From an uncultured Candidatus Saccharibacteria bacterium (lineage in GTDB: Bacteria > Patescibacteriota > Saccharimonadia > Saccharimonadales > Saccharimonadaceae): a stretch of DNA of 31,805 nucleotides. Each line of letters opens with the position of its first letter. Within the stretch, counting starts at the first letter, position 1. The notes under the pieces are model-generated. The model was not told the origin of the DNA, did no database searches, and was given only the letters and a program-made list of their open reading frames with translations. Shown piece by piece: positions 1 to 8,109 of this stretch. Both the position numbers and the translations under genes were made by a program. The DNA is taken from NCBI GenBank assembly GCA_938036625.1, contig CALHQH010000030.1, forward strand, positions 1 through 31,805. Reading direction: 5' to 3'.

Positions 1-125
1 GAACCAGCCAGCTTGAGGCGGTCAATACAGCTAATGGCACCTGTAAGCCACCAGCAGACAACAGCGAGAATCTCGACTTTTGCGCAATAAATAGCTTTGA
101 GATGATTGTGAGGACAAATGGATAA
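1..125 (+). CDS. C-terminal end of a pilin-like protein (partial)
   Basis: The third frame is open from the window edge to a TAA at 123-125 and encodes about 40 residues. They include two cysteines (in GTCKPP and LDFCAIN) 14 residues apart, as in the C-terminal disulfide loop of type IV pilin-like proteins. The stop lies inside the next gene: the ATG at 118-120 overlaps it by 8 bases, so the two genes are translationally coupled. The next gene has a pilin-like N-terminus, which supports a minor pilin/pseudopilin cluster continuing off the left edge. Only the tail is visible, so the family call rests on context and the cysteine pair. Confidence 0.55.
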   Translation, partial: TSQLEAVNTANGTCKPPADNSENLDFCAINSFEMIVRTNG

Positions 126-1275
126 AATAATAGCGAGAAATAATCAATCAGGTGCGGTGTCGTTATTTGCAGTGATTTTTGCGACACTGTTACTAACGGT
201 TTTGATGCTCGGCTTCATGCGGCTCATAATGGTTGATCAGCGACAGGCTCTGAACAACGAACTGTCACAAAGTGCGTACGATGCGGCCTTGTCTGGTGTT
301 GAAGACGCCAAGCGAGTCGTGCGCGCCTGTCAAAAAGGAGATAACGGTGGCAAGGCCTGTGAGCAGTTACGATTGCCTAATGATTGCAAAGTAGTCGCAC
401 GCGCAGGTGTCGCTGGCAATGTGGCCGCTAACGAGACGCTGATTCAGTCGCGTCGCTCAGGGGATGGTAAAGAGTTCAACCAAGCCTATACCTGCGTCAA
501 CATCACGATGGATACGGAAGATTTCCTGGTAAGCATACCCGAAGGATCATCTCGTCTCGTACCACTGAAAGCCAAAGCTGAATTTAATAAAATTGTCCTC
601 GAGTGGTTCACTAAAGAGGATGCGAACGGTAATGTGGCCGCTGGGCGAGTAAAAAATGCTGCCTCGGCGTCAACCTCGCTGCCAGCGTACAGTGACTGGG
701 ATGAGTCGCCGTCTCGTCCCGCACCCGCGCTACTACGCACTCAGATGATTTTTCCAGGTGATACATTCGACCTTACTAGTCTTGATAGCTCTCGCGTTGC
801 GACGATGTTCCTCTATCCACGGACGCTGAGTGTCCCCGGGCCGACGAACGGAGGTGTATCGGCAATTAATCTACCGCGAGCGGGCGGTGGTGGGCAATTT
901 AACAATGCTCCGACACCGGTGAGCTGTTCTCCGGATTTTGCGAATAGTGGCTATTCGTGCCGAGCCACAATTGATATATCACCTGTTACGGCCGCCGCCA
1001 GCGTTAATTCCTTCTTGCGTCTGACGCCGCTATATCGCATGTCACACGTGCAAATTGCCCTATATAATGGTGCAGAACCGGTCAAGTTTGATGGCGTTCA
1101 GCCGGCGGTCGATGCGACTGGTCGTGCCAGTAATGTGTTTCGACGGGTTGAGGCGCGTCTCCAGATAGGTGACGATTTCCCGTATCCTGAAAATGCTATT
1201 GATCTTGAGAACAGCCTCTGCAAAGACTTTTCAGTGACCGAAGGCAGCGTAACGCCGGGTAGCTGTCGACCATAG
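118..1275 (+). CDS. PilX-like minor pilin / type IV pilus assembly protein
   Basis: A 385-residue protein with a short basic N-terminus (MDKIIARNNQSGA), one hydrophobic helix at about residues 15-37, and an amphipathic stretch with MVDQRQALNNELSQSAYDAA, which is the layout of PilX_N-type pilus assembly proteins. The canonical GF|TLxE prepilin cleavage site is not obvious; the break would fall at QSGA|VSLF. The remaining ~340 residues form a Ser/Thr/Pro-rich extracytoplasmic domain with cysteines at both ends. A GAGGA motif before the ATG is a plausible Shine-Dalgarno site, and the start overlaps the preceding stop. It ends 12 bp from the convergent Xer gene. Saccharibacteria have type IV pili used in motility and DNA uptake; a role here is inferred. 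Confidence 0.65.
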   Translation: MDKIIARNNQSGAVSLFAVIFATLLLTVLMLGFMRLIMVDQRQALNNELSQSAYDAALSGVEDAKRVVRACQKGDNGGKACEQLRLPNDCKVVARAGVAGNVAANETLIQSRRSGDGKEFNQAYTCVNITMDTEDFLVSIPEGSSRLVPLKAKAEFNKIVLEWFTKEDANGNVAAGRVKNAASASTSLPAYSDWDESPSRPAPALLRTQMIFPGDTFDLTSLDSSRVATMFLYPRTLSVPGPTNGGVSAINLPRAGGGGQFNNAPTPVSCSPDFANSGYSCRATIDISPVTAAASVNSFLRLTPLYRMSHVQIALYNGAEPVKFDGVQPAVDATGRASNVFRRVEARLQIGDDFPYPENAIDLENSLCKDFSVTEGSVTPGSCRP

Positions 1276-1287
1276 TGTCTTAGGGGT

Positions 1288-2208
1288 CTATCTCGTATCG
1301 CTGTGAAAGCGCTCGTGGACGTCTTTGAGGTGCTGGTCGGTGACGTGTGTGTAAATCTGGGTTGTGGCGATATTGCTATGACCGAGCATCGATTGTACCG
1401 CCCGTAGGTCTGCTCCATTCATCAGAAGGTCGGTGGCAAAGCTATGACGCATAGTGTGCGGGCTAACGTGCTTGGTGATGCCAGCAAGTCGGGCATAGTG
1501 TGATACCATCCGCTGGATCGAGCGAGCACTCAGCCGACGATAATCGCCAGAAACTGAAGGCTTTGCTAGGCGCCTGCTATAGCTGATGAATAGAGCCGGC
1601 AAGCTGTCACTTCGCGCATCAAGGTAGTTTTTGACGTGCTCGGCAGCGGACATTGAAACGAATACCGGCCGGTCTTTCTGGCCCTTGCCGCGCACCATAA
1701 ACTCGCGTCGAGCGAGATTTATGTGGTCACGGTTCAAGTTAACAAGCTCCGACACGCGCAGTCCGCTCGAAAACAAAAGCTCAATGATTGCTCGGTCGCG
1801 AAGGCCCGGTTCATTGTCCAGAGGGATCTGCTCGATTAGTCGTACCACCTCGTCGTAGTGAAGAAATGTGACTTGTTTGCGAACGGTTTTTGGTAGGGTA
1901 ATCTTGTCGGCTGCCAGTGATGAGATGTCTCGTTGTGATAAATACGTCAATAATCCACGCAGGGCGATCAAGTGATAGTTTTGTGTGATTAACAACAATT
2001 CTTCACCGGTGTTGCTATTTTTATAACGGTTTAACCAGAGGCGATATTTACGAATTGTCTCTGATGTTATTTTTGCAACATCAATATCACCAGCAAAATC
2101 AATGAAGCGTTCAAGGTATAATTTGTAGTTCTCAATGGTGCGAGGGCTGCGTCCGCCCTCAACTTCTAGGTGCTCCAGGAAATCTGCTAATGCTTCAGAA
2201 AGATACAT
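1288..2208 (-). CDS. xerC: Tyrosine recombinase XerC/XerD family
   Basis: 306 residues, the usual Xer length. An N-terminal SAM-like core-binding domain (about 1-95) precedes the catalytic domain (about 110-300). All active-site residues are visible: R151 (SSGLRVSEL), K175 (RGKGQKDR), H251 and R254 (HTMRH), H277 (MLGHS) and nucleophile Y286 (TQIYTHV). Xer recombinases resolve chromosome dimers at dif; genomes of this type often carry only one, so XerC versus XerD cannot be assigned. No dif site is evident beside it. Its promoter hexamer TAAAAT ends six bases before the ATG with no Shine-Dalgarno site, suggesting a leaderless mRNA. The promoter region is shared back-to-back with ndk. Confidence 0.93.
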   Translation of the reverse strand: MYLSEALADFLEHLEVEGGRSPRTIENYKLYLERFIDFAGDIDVAKITSETIRKYRLWLNRYKNSNTGEELLLITQNYHLIALRGLLTYLSQRDISSLAADKITLPKTVRKQVTFLHYDEVVRLIEQIPLDNEPGLRDRAIIELLFSSGLRVSELVNLNRDHINLARREFMVRGKGQKDRPVFVSMSAAEHVKNYLDARSDSLPALFISYSRRLAKPSVSGDYRRLSARSIQRMVSHYARLAGITKHVSPHTMRHSFATDLLMNGADLRAVQSMLGHSNIATTQIYTHVTDQHLKDVHERFHSDTR

Positions 2209-2214
2209 GATTTA

Positions 2215-2243
2215 ATTTTAACAACATCTATACCGTTTATCAA
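2215..2243 (-). promoter_or_regulatory. Promoter of the Xer gene, leaderless layout
   Basis: On the minus strand TTGATA (2238-2243), a 17-nt spacer and TAAAAT (2215-2220) are followed by six bases (TAAATC) and the ATG. Transcription starting six to seven bases after the -10 would begin at the start codon. The -35 overlaps the weak -35 region of the divergent ndk promoter, so the two polymerases probably compete. Confidence 0.7.
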
Positions 2244-2264
2244 ATGGCTAGTTTTTGTTATGAT
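2236..2264 (+). promoter_or_regulatory. Probable ndk promoter
   Basis: TATGAT at 2259-2264 is a good -10. The -35 at 2236-2241 (TTTATC) is weak, with a 17-nt spacer. Transcription would start near 2271, placing the in-frame ATG at 2244 upstream of the transcript and favouring the ATG at 2292. Confidence 0.5.
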
Positions 2265-2291
2265 GAAGAAAATAATACACGAAGGAGGCGT

Positions 2292-2819
2292 ATGACCGAA
2301 TCAAAAGAGAAGAACATGTGTGGCATTGAACGAACACTGATTGTGTTCAAGCCTGATGCAGTACAGCGGGGGATCGTCGGCGAAATCTTGCAGCGGTTTG
2401 AGCGTGTTGGTCTCAAGATTATCGGTGTCAAGATGGTAGCTCCGGGTCGTGAGCATTACTTTGCGCACTACGAAACGATTGGCAAGATGGTGACCCGTCG
2501 TGGTGAAGAAATTTTTGACATGACGCTTGATATGATGATGGACGGGCCGGTTATCGCTATGGTTCTTGAAGGAGTTGAAGCGGTTGCCGTGGTGCGTAAA
2601 ATTGTTGGCCCAACCGAGCCAAAGTCTGCCGATATGGGTACGATTCGTGGTGACTATTCGCATGTTAGCTTTGGCTACGCCAACGAGTGCCAGAAGGGTG
2701 TGCCGAATTTGATTCACGCATCGGGTGATCCTGACGAGGCAGAGCAAGAAGTTGCTCATTGGTTTAAGCCCGAAGAATTGATGGAGTATGTTACATTAAA
2801 CGAAAAGTTTACTCGATAG
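2292..2819 (+). CDS. ndk: Nucleoside-diphosphate kinase
   Basis: Transfers the gamma phosphate from ATP to nucleoside diphosphates through a phosphohistidine. The NDK fold is clear: RTLIVFKPDAVQRG (K20), GxKMV, RRGEEIF, MVLEGVEAV, GPTEP and GTIRGD, then the active-site region NLIHASGDPDEAEQEV with H142. The canonical N-x-x-H-G-S-D is changed to IHASGD, and an insertion (YSHVSFGYANECQKGVP) precedes it, so the protein is about 175 residues rather than the usual 140-150. The start at 2292 is chosen because AAGGAGG lies just upstream (2282-2288, a short 3-nt gap) and the longer frame from 2244 would run through the -10. A start at 2316 is possible. Followed by a terminator hairpin. Confidence 0.93.
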   Translation: MTESKEKNMCGIERTLIVFKPDAVQRGIVGEILQRFERVGLKIIGVKMVAPGREHYFAHYETIGKMVTRRGEEIFDMTLDMMMDGPVIAMVLEGVEAVAVVRKIVGPTEPKSADMGTIRGDYSHVSFGYANECQKGVPNLIHASGDPDEAEQEVAHWFKPEELMEYVTLNEKFTR

Positions 2820-2831
2820 CATTCTCGTCAC

Positions 2832-2870
2832 CCAAAACCACCCGTGCTATAATTGACATGGGTGGCTTTT
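2832..2870 (+). terminator. ndk terminator enclosing a tRNA promoter hexamer
   Basis: AAAACCACCC pairs with GGGTGGCTTTT (one bulged C) around a 16-nt loop and ends in TTTTG. The loop holds TATAAT (2848-2853), the -10 of the following tRNA-Arg, so the terminator of one transcript and the promoter of the next share the same bases. Confidence 0.65.
2848..2853 (+). promoter_or_regulatory. -10 element for tRNA-Arg
   Basis: Consensus TATAAT 23 nt before the mature tRNA 5' end. No clear -35 is seen 17 nt upstream. Confidence 0.6.
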
Positions 2871-2876
2871 GTGTAT

Positions 2877-2953
2877 GCCTCGGTAGCTCAACTGGATAGA
2901 GCAGATCCGTCCTAAGGATAAGGTTGTAGGTTCGACTCCTGCCCGGGGTACCA
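2877..2953 (+). tRNA. tRNA-Arg (anticodon CCU)
   Basis: A full cloverleaf: acceptor GCCTCGG with CCGGGGT (two G-U pairs), D-arm GCTC/GAGC, anticodon loop GTCCTAA with U33 and anticodon CCT, T-arm GTAGG-TTCGACT-CCTGC, discriminator A at 2950 and encoded CCA at 2951-2953. Position 32 is G, which is unusual, and the outermost anticodon-stem pair is mismatched. It reads AGG. The ATG of the PH-domain gene begins only 7 nt after the CCA, with no promoter or Shine-Dalgarno site between, so the tRNA and mRNA should share one transcript. Confidence 0.93.
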
Positions 2954-2960
2954 AAGAATT

Positions 2961-3494
2961 ATGACGAAGAAAGCCAAATTAGATAAATCATTTGATGGCC
3001 AGCGCGATGGCGAGGAGTTGCTGTTTGTGTTTCGCCGGCATATTATTGCTATGCGTAAGGGTTTTTATCTATTACTCATCCCGATGACGATTGGCGCGCT
3101 GCCGTATCTTATTTGGCAGGATAATCTCAATCTTTTATGGGTATTTCTCGGCAGCTTCATCTTTGGACTCGTTCTGTTTGGTTATCATTTTTTAATGTGG
3201 TTTTATACATATTACATTGTGACAAATCAGCGACTTCGCCAGATAACGCAGCATGGTTTTTTTGGTAAGGATGTAATTGAACTTAAACTAGCGAAAGTCC
3301 AGAATATCAGTTATGTCGTGCCTGGTTTTACGGGCGAAATGTTCAAATTTGGTACAATAGTTATTCAGACGTTTGTCGGGGACCTTATCATTAAAAATGT
3401 CGAGCACCCAGATAAGATTTATAATAAGCTGCAAGATGCGGTGGACCTCGCTGCTGAAAGGAGTGATCATGCTAAAGAAGACAACGAAGGGTAA
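2961..3494 (+). CDS. PH-domain (bPH2/YdbS-like) membrane protein
   Basis: 177 residues: a cytoplasmic N-terminus, two transmembrane helices (about 35-53 and 57-82), then a bacterial PH-like domain (about 83-160). The domain opens with YYIVTNQRLRQITQHGFFGKD and contains LAKVQNISY, the typical bPH_2 signature. The family is widespread in small membrane proteins; its ligand is unknown. The ATG lies 7 nt after the CCA of tRNA-Arg and has no Shine-Dalgarno motif. The 3' end overlaps the next gene by 26 bp, so the two are co-transcribed and probably translationally coupled. Confidence 0.75.
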   Translation: MTKKAKLDKSFDGQRDGEELLFVFRRHIIAMRKGFYLLLIPMTIGALPYLIWQDNLNLLWVFLGSFIFGLVLFGYHFLMWFYTYYIVTNQRLRQITQHGFFGKDVIELKLAKVQNISYVVPGFTGEMFKFGTIVIQTFVGDLIIKNVEHPDKIYNKLQDAVDLAAERSDHAKEDNEG

Positions 3495-4497
3495 GAAAAA
3501 GGACAAACGCTCACTGCCGTCGCGGATTACCAATGACACGGTCGCGGAGCATCGCGAAAAGGTGCTGGCTGGTGGGCGCAAACACAAATACCCGATACAA
3601 TACTCCAAACATAAACTAGTCTGGAACACGGTATTTATTAGTATTGCTGGACTCGTGACGGTGATTGTCCTATTGTATCTGCAACTCTATGTCTGGAAGG
3701 ACACAAGCGATTTAGCATATCGTATTACCAAAATTTTGCCGCTACCGGCCGGTTCAGCTGAAGGGGAATTTGTGCGCTATAGTGATTATTTACTATATAA
3801 CCGCGGTAATATGGCGGTGCTTAAGACTCAGGGTCAAGATCAGGCTGGTGATAAAGTCGCTTTTCAGCGGCAGCGGGCCATGAACCAAGCGGTGCAGGAT
3901 GCATATGTGCGTAAGCTAGCGAGAGAAAGGGGTATATCAGTTGATGATCGAAAAGTTGATGAAGAGATGGACCGCCAGCAAAAGGATGCCGGCCTGTCAA
4001 AAGAAGCCTACCGTTCGGCGGTAAAAGATATGATTGGCTGGTCGCTTGATGAGGCGCGTGATGGCATTAGGGCATCGCTGCTGCGCTGGGAAGTATCGTT
4101 TGCCGTTGATGAAGCGGCGGCCAACCTTGTTAAGGAAGTTGAAGCACAGCTCAAGGCCGGTAAATCGTTGACCGATGTCGCGGCGGCGTTAGGCGAACGA
4201 GTACAAGTAATGCCAGAGACTGTTGTTCCGAAGACCAACAAAGACGGTGGCTTGACCGAGGCGGCGATTAAAACTGCAGATGGTACGATTTCTGGGGTCA
4301 TTAAACCGCTCGGTGGCGATGGTTATTACTTTGTCCAGCCACGCTCACGGGATAACGGTTCAATCACCTACTCATACCTCAAGATTCCATTGACGACATT
4401 TAAAGCTAATTTTGATAAGTTGATCAATGACAAGAAAGTTACCTATTACGTTCATCTTGATCAGCCAGCCGAACAAAAGTCTGGTGAGCAGAAATAG
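3469..4497 (+). CDS. Membrane-anchored SurA/PpiC-like foldase
   Basis: 342 residues from the ATG at 3469, which has an AAAGGAG motif with good spacing; an upstream in-frame start at 3373 would overlap the PH gene by over 120 bp and is rejected. A very basic N-terminus precedes one transmembrane helix (residues about 51-70). The extracytoplasmic part has a helical SurA_N-like region (about 100-220, with QRQRAMNQAVQDAYVRKLA and ARERGISVDDRKVDEEMDR) and a C-terminal parvulin-like region (about 225-330, with TDVAAALGE and IKPLGGDGYYFVQP). This suggests a surface-facing chaperone or peptidyl-prolyl isomerase for exported proteins. The parvulin part is diverged, so enzyme activity is uncertain. Confidence 0.65.
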   Translation: MLKKTTKGKKKDKRSLPSRITNDTVAEHREKVLAGGRKHKYPIQYSKHKLVWNTVFISIAGLVTVIVLLYLQLYVWKDTSDLAYRITKILPLPAGSAEGEFVRYSDYLLYNRGNMAVLKTQGQDQAGDKVAFQRQRAMNQAVQDAYVRKLARERGISVDDRKVDEEMDRQQKDAGLSKEAYRSAVKDMIGWSLDEARDGIRASLLRWEVSFAVDEAAANLVKEVEAQLKAGKSLTDVAAALGERVQVMPETVVPKTNKDGGLTEAAIKTADGTISGVIKPLGGDGYYFVQPRSRDNGSITYSYLKIPLTTFKANFDKLINDKKVTYYVHLDQPAEQKSGEQK

Positions 4498-4521
4498 CCT
4501 CCGGCCTGCTCGTCATCATCT

Positions 4522-4550
4522 TTGCGAAAGCCTCACTCATCTGCTATAAT
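4522..4550 (+). promoter_or_regulatory. Promoter of tRNA-Thr
   Basis: TTGCGA (4522-4527), a 17-nt spacer and consensus TATAAT (4545-4550), 14 nt before the mature tRNA. Confidence 0.8.
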
Positions 4551-4564
4551 TCTTGGGGAGACAT

Positions 4565-4640
4565 GCCGCTGTAGCTCAGTTGGTAGAGCGGCGCTTTCGT
4601 AAAGCGTAGGTCACCGGTTCGAGTCCGGTCAGCGGCTCCA
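4565..4640 (+). tRNA. tRNA-Thr (anticodon CGU)
   Basis: Acceptor GCCGCTG pairs perfectly with CAGCGGC. The anticodon loop TTCGTAA has anticodon CGT on a GCGCT/AGCGT stem. The T-arm is canonical (CCGG-TTCGAGT-CCGG), the discriminator is U (4637) and CCA is encoded. The U discriminator matters: the T-box in front of thrS carries UGGA, complementary to UCCA. The next gene starts 7 nt after the CCA, the same arrangement as after tRNA-Arg. Confidence 0.95.
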
Positions 4641-4647
4641 TTTGTTT

Positions 4648-5034
4648 ATGACCAAAGAGAAGAAGGATTTTCTGCGTACCCCTCTCCGCACGATCGCAGC
4701 CGATCGGCCATTTTTTGCGGCGCTGATTGGTGTATTTGTCGCGGGTATCATCTATATGCTGGTGATGGGCTTCACGCTGCAGGTGCGCGATGTGCAGGTT
4801 TATGTGCGCTACACCGCCTTTGGCGAGGCGCATTTTTATAAGAGCTATTGGTATTATTTACTCAGTTTCGTGTTGTTTGGTGCGCTGGTAATGGTGGTGC
4901 ACATTGGCCTGATGGTTAAGCTGTATAGCCTGCAGCGCCGCCAGACAGCGCTTTTTGTGGGGGCGGCAGCAGTATTGGTGCTGCTGGTTGCTGCCTCGTA
5001 TGGATTAGCAGTAATGCACCTGGCATATCGATAA
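4648..5034 (+). CDS. Small three-helix membrane protein of unknown function
   Basis: 128 residues from the ATG at 4648 (an in-frame TTG lies at 4642). Three hydrophobic helices are visible at about 23-45, 62-86 and 94-120, with a charged loop (QVRDVQVYVRYTAFGEAHFYKS) between the first two. I do not recognise the family. The ATG is 7 nt after the tRNA-Thr CCA and has no Shine-Dalgarno motif. Its stop directly abuts the ATG of the glycosyltransferase gene, so it may be a partner or accessory subunit of that membrane enzyme; this is inferred from adjacency only. Confidence 0.7.
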   Translation: MTKEKKDFLRTPLRTIAADRPFFAALIGVFVAGIIYMLVMGFTLQVRDVQVYVRYTAFGEAHFYKSYWYYLLSFVLFGALVMVVHIGLMVKLYSLQRRQTALFVGAAAVLVLLVAASYGLAVMHLAYR

Positions 5035-6741
5035 ATGAACCACAACGATCTCGAGCTGCCCATGGGCAAGCGCACTCTCCTCTACCGATTATTTGAAATT
5101 CTCCCAGCATTCTTGAGTTATGGGATGCTGATTTTGTTTATCATTTTGTCTTTGGTCAATCCACTGTGGGCGTCTATCTACCTTCTCGTCTTGGTGATGA
5201 GTGTGATTGTCCGCTCGGTTGGTATTGCCTACCGTACCCTAACGGGCCACCACCAGCTGGAGAAGGCGCAGATAGTCAACTGGCGGCAGCGTCTGGAGCA
5301 GCTCGAAGACCCAGTAGCAAGCTATGCTGCCATTCAGCAGCAGCCATTGCCTAGGCGGCATCAGCGTGAGTTTCATGCCCAAGAGCACCGCGAGAATCTC
5401 CGCCTTATGGCGGCCGACCCAGCGAGCTTTCCGCGGCCATCGCAGCTCTACCAGGCGGTGATTGTAGCGGCGTACAACGAGTCGTATGACGTCTTGCAAC
5501 CTACCATCGAGTCGGTCAAGAATACGACATACAACAACAAACAGATCATCCTCGTCCTTGCCTACGAGGAGCGTGGTGGGGTGGATATTGCCCGCACAGC
5601 CGCTCGCCTCCAGCAGGAGTATGGCGATGTATTCTTCACCTTCCAGACTATCATGCACCCTAAGGACATGCCTGATGAGGTGATTGGTAAGGGCGGTAAC
5701 ATCACCTATGCTGGTAAGCAGCTCCAGCGCTATTGCGACGAGCAGGGAATTGCCTACAGTGATGTGATGATCACTACGCTCGACAGCGACAACCGCCCAT
5801 ATCCATCATACTTCGACTATGTGGCGTATGAGTATATCGTTCACCCCGAGCGCAAGCGTTTGTCGTACCAGCCGATTGCACTATACTTCGGTAACATCTG
5901 GGATGCCCCAGCGCCGATGCGGGTGATTGCGACGGGTAACTCCTTCTGGACGATCATCAGCAGTATGCGCCCCCACACACTGCGCAACTTTGCCTCGCAC
6001 TCACAGCCAATGGACGCGCTGGTGGAGATGAACTTCTGGAGCACACGCAGCATTGTGGAAGATGGCCATCAATACTGGCGCAGCTACTTCTACTTTGCGG
6101 GAGACTACAGTGTTTTGCCCATCCATGTGCCTATCTACCAAGATGCCGTGATGGACAACACCTTCTGGGGGACAGTGGTAGCGCAGTTTAAGCAGCTCCG
6201 ACGCTGGAGCTACGGCGCGTCGGATATCCCATATGTGGCAATGCGCACCTTTACGCGGCGGCGCAATGTGCCATTTGCTGAAGTGTTTGCCCGCTTCATA
6301 CGCTTGCTCGATGGGCATGTCACATTGGCAGTGATGTCCTTTTTGGTCACCTTTGGTGGGTGGGTGCCACTGTTGATCAACCAAGAATCATCACGCAGCT
6401 ATGCGGTGCACATGCTGCCCGAGGTAATTAGCAATTTGCAGCGCTTTGCGATGATCGGTATATTCATCACCGTCTTCTTGATGCTCAAGATGCTGCCACC
6501 CCGCCCCGAGCGCTACAAGCGTCGGCGCAGCTTTGCTATGGTGGCGCAGTGGATTCTTATGCCTGTCACATCCATTTGCTTTAGTGCGATTGGTGCCTTT
6601 AATGCGCAGACACACCTGGCGTTTGGCCGCTACCTCGACAAATTTGACGTAACCGTCAAGGCCACTACTGATTCACGCGACCGCGCCAAAGCCGCCAAAC
6701 AAGCCCAAAAAACCGCCAAAAAGCAGCGCAAAAAGGAATAG
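5035..6741 (+). CDS. Membrane-integrated family 2 glycosyltransferase
   Basis: 568 residues. Two transmembrane helices (about 29-44 and 47-66), a cytoplasmic GT-A domain (about 140-400) and three C-terminal helices (about 429-449, 466-488, 502-522) give a cellulose/hyaluronan-synthase-like topology. Motifs: AVIVAAYNES (141-150) at the nucleotide-sugar fold start, DSD at 250-252 (DxD metal motif), VEDGH (341-345, in the acceptor-base TED position) and QLRRW (387-391, the Q/RxxRW motif of processive synthases). A Lys/Ala-rich tail (546-568) ends the protein. It probably makes a cell-envelope polysaccharide or glycolipid; the sugar cannot be told. The adjoining small membrane protein starts the operon and a terminator follows. 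Confidence 0.85.
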   Translation: MNHNDLELPMGKRTLLYRLFEILPAFLSYGMLILFIILSLVNPLWASIYLLVLVMSVIVRSVGIAYRTLTGHHQLEKAQIVNWRQRLEQLEDPVASYAAIQQQPLPRRHQREFHAQEHRENLRLMAADPASFPRPSQLYQAVIVAAYNESYDVLQPTIESVKNTTYNNKQIILVLAYEERGGVDIARTAARLQQEYGDVFFTFQTIMHPKDMPDEVIGKGGNITYAGKQLQRYCDEQGIAYSDVMITTLDSDNRPYPSYFDYVAYEYIVHPERKRLSYQPIALYFGNIWDAPAPMRVIATGNSFWTIISSMRPHTLRNFASHSQPMDALVEMNFWSTRSIVEDGHQYWRSYFYFAGDYSVLPIHVPIYQDAVMDNTFWGTVVAQFKQLRRWSYGASDIPYVAMRTFTRRRNVPFAEVFARFIRLLDGHVTLAVMSFLVTFGGWVPLLINQESSRSYAVHMLPEVISNLQRFAMIGIFITVFLMLKMLPPRPERYKRRRSFAMVAQWILMPVTSICFSAIGAFNAQTHLAFGRYLDKFDVTVKATTDSRDRAKAAKQAQKTAKKQRKKE

Positions 6742-6770
6742 AATTCGCGCTTTTGTAGCGGCATATATAT

Positions 6771-6797
6771 AACCGGCCAGAGAATGGCTGGTTTTTG
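6771..6797 (+). terminator. Terminator after the glycosyltransferase
   Basis: AACCGGCCA pairs with TGGCTGGTT (one G-U) around a short loop and runs into TTTTTG. Confidence 0.8.
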
Positions 6798-8109
6798 TAT
6801 TGGCGAGGATTGGAGTGTAGAGTACTAGCTATCTTATATTCTCTGCCGTCCTTGGCTGGGGGCTATAAGAGTTGCGGTGCTTAGAGTAGAATTTCTCATG
6901 TTGACGGGTGGTCTGGCAGGACTTTGCGGCAGATTTATGCCCCGCTGAAGACTGAGAGAGGAGGGGTGGTACTGAGGAGTAGGTAAGATTCTGGCGCTAG
7001 AAGGTCGTTCATCAGTGGTATTTCGTTCACATCTCTTGTGTGTACGGACCTCTTATGTCTCTGCTTTGTCTGCGGGGGTTCAATAAAGCGTAGCATCGCT
7101 TCATTAACCTTGCGAGAAGGGAACTGGCATGTGTGTTATTGATGCCGCTGAGTTATTGATTCGCCAACTCAGAGCAGGGTCGTCTTGGGGTTATAGTGCC
7201 AAGAATGAGCGGCTCGTAGGGTTTATAGTGGCAATGTGAGTAGGGCGTTCTGGCAGATTGTACAGAGGTCAGTTTATCAAAATAACTGTTATACTACAAA
7301 AATACCAAAATACAAATGAGAATTATGTGTGCATTATATCACCAAACGCATATGATGCGCAGCAAAATGACCATAGGTAATGTGGATAACTAATGAAGTA
7401 GTGTGGATGAATAATAGGCAAGAAACCACAGCTATGCCTGCTAGGTGGTGCTGTGAGGAGGGTGGGGTGCTCAAAGAAGTGGTGGCATGCCAGGTTTCTT
7501 TATACTGCTTAGGATACGATAGTCTGGAGTGGGTGAACTTGTGATAGCTTAGCGACAGGATGTATGAGTGATGTGAATATATACACCAAATTTTCATTTG
7601 TTGGCGCTGGTTTTTGCTGCTTCATTCGTAGAGATAATGGAGAGGAGTGTACAGATAGTGTGTAATATTGATAAGCATATGCTTTATATTGCATAGTTGA
7701 TGCGTGAATTTGATGATGGTGTGAATGATTTCTTGGGCGGGTAGGCGGTCTGGGTGAGTGTGGCGCAGTGTGTGAATCTCTTCATATTCTGTTCATAATG
7801 AACTCGCAAATAGGTTGTAACACGGCTCGTCATTTCGCTTGTAATATACAAGTGACACGATGGGCTGTGGGACTGCAGTCATGGTCGATCGCGACGGCAT
7901 CAAGGCACTTATGTGCGAATGATAGGTGGCTACGAGAGAGCGCTATTGCGTGAATATTTTTTGTTATAGTTCAGAAAATGTGAACCTGCGGGAATGAGAT
8001 AGGTAGAGCTGAGAGGAGAAGTAGCTGCATCGAGCGGGGTAGATCACTTGCAATTTGCAACCAAAATGTGCTATGTATTTCTGTCATATATCAATTTTTG
8101 TAAGACGTT
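6798..8109 (+). other. Non-coding stretch of about 1.3 kb
   Basis: No frame on either strand shows a recognisable protein or a start with a ribosome-binding site; the open frames are short and of odd composition. The plus strand is noticeably rich in G and T. One perfect DnaA-box-like word, TGTGGATAA (7384-7392), and a near match (TGTGGATGA, about 7403) lie in an AT-rich part. A palindrome TTGC-N5-GCAA sits at 8048-8060. It may be a decayed region or hold RNAs I cannot recognise. Confidence 0.5.
8048..8060. promoter_or_regulatory. Second HxlR-type palindrome, downstream of the gene
   Basis: TTGC-AATTT-GCAA, the same half-sites and spacing as the palindrome in the hxlR promoter (8585-8597). 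It lies about 50 bp beyond the 3' end of the gene and may be a second binding site. Confidence 0.35.

Noticed and set aside
7384..7392. Replication origin based on the DnaA-box word
   Set aside because: A single perfect box and one near match, with no dnaA/dnaN nearby and no repeat array, are not enough.
7334..7694. Two short minus-strand frames in the 6.8-8.1 kb stretch
   Set aside because: His/Ser/Tyr-rich composition, no ribosome-binding sites and no family resemblance.
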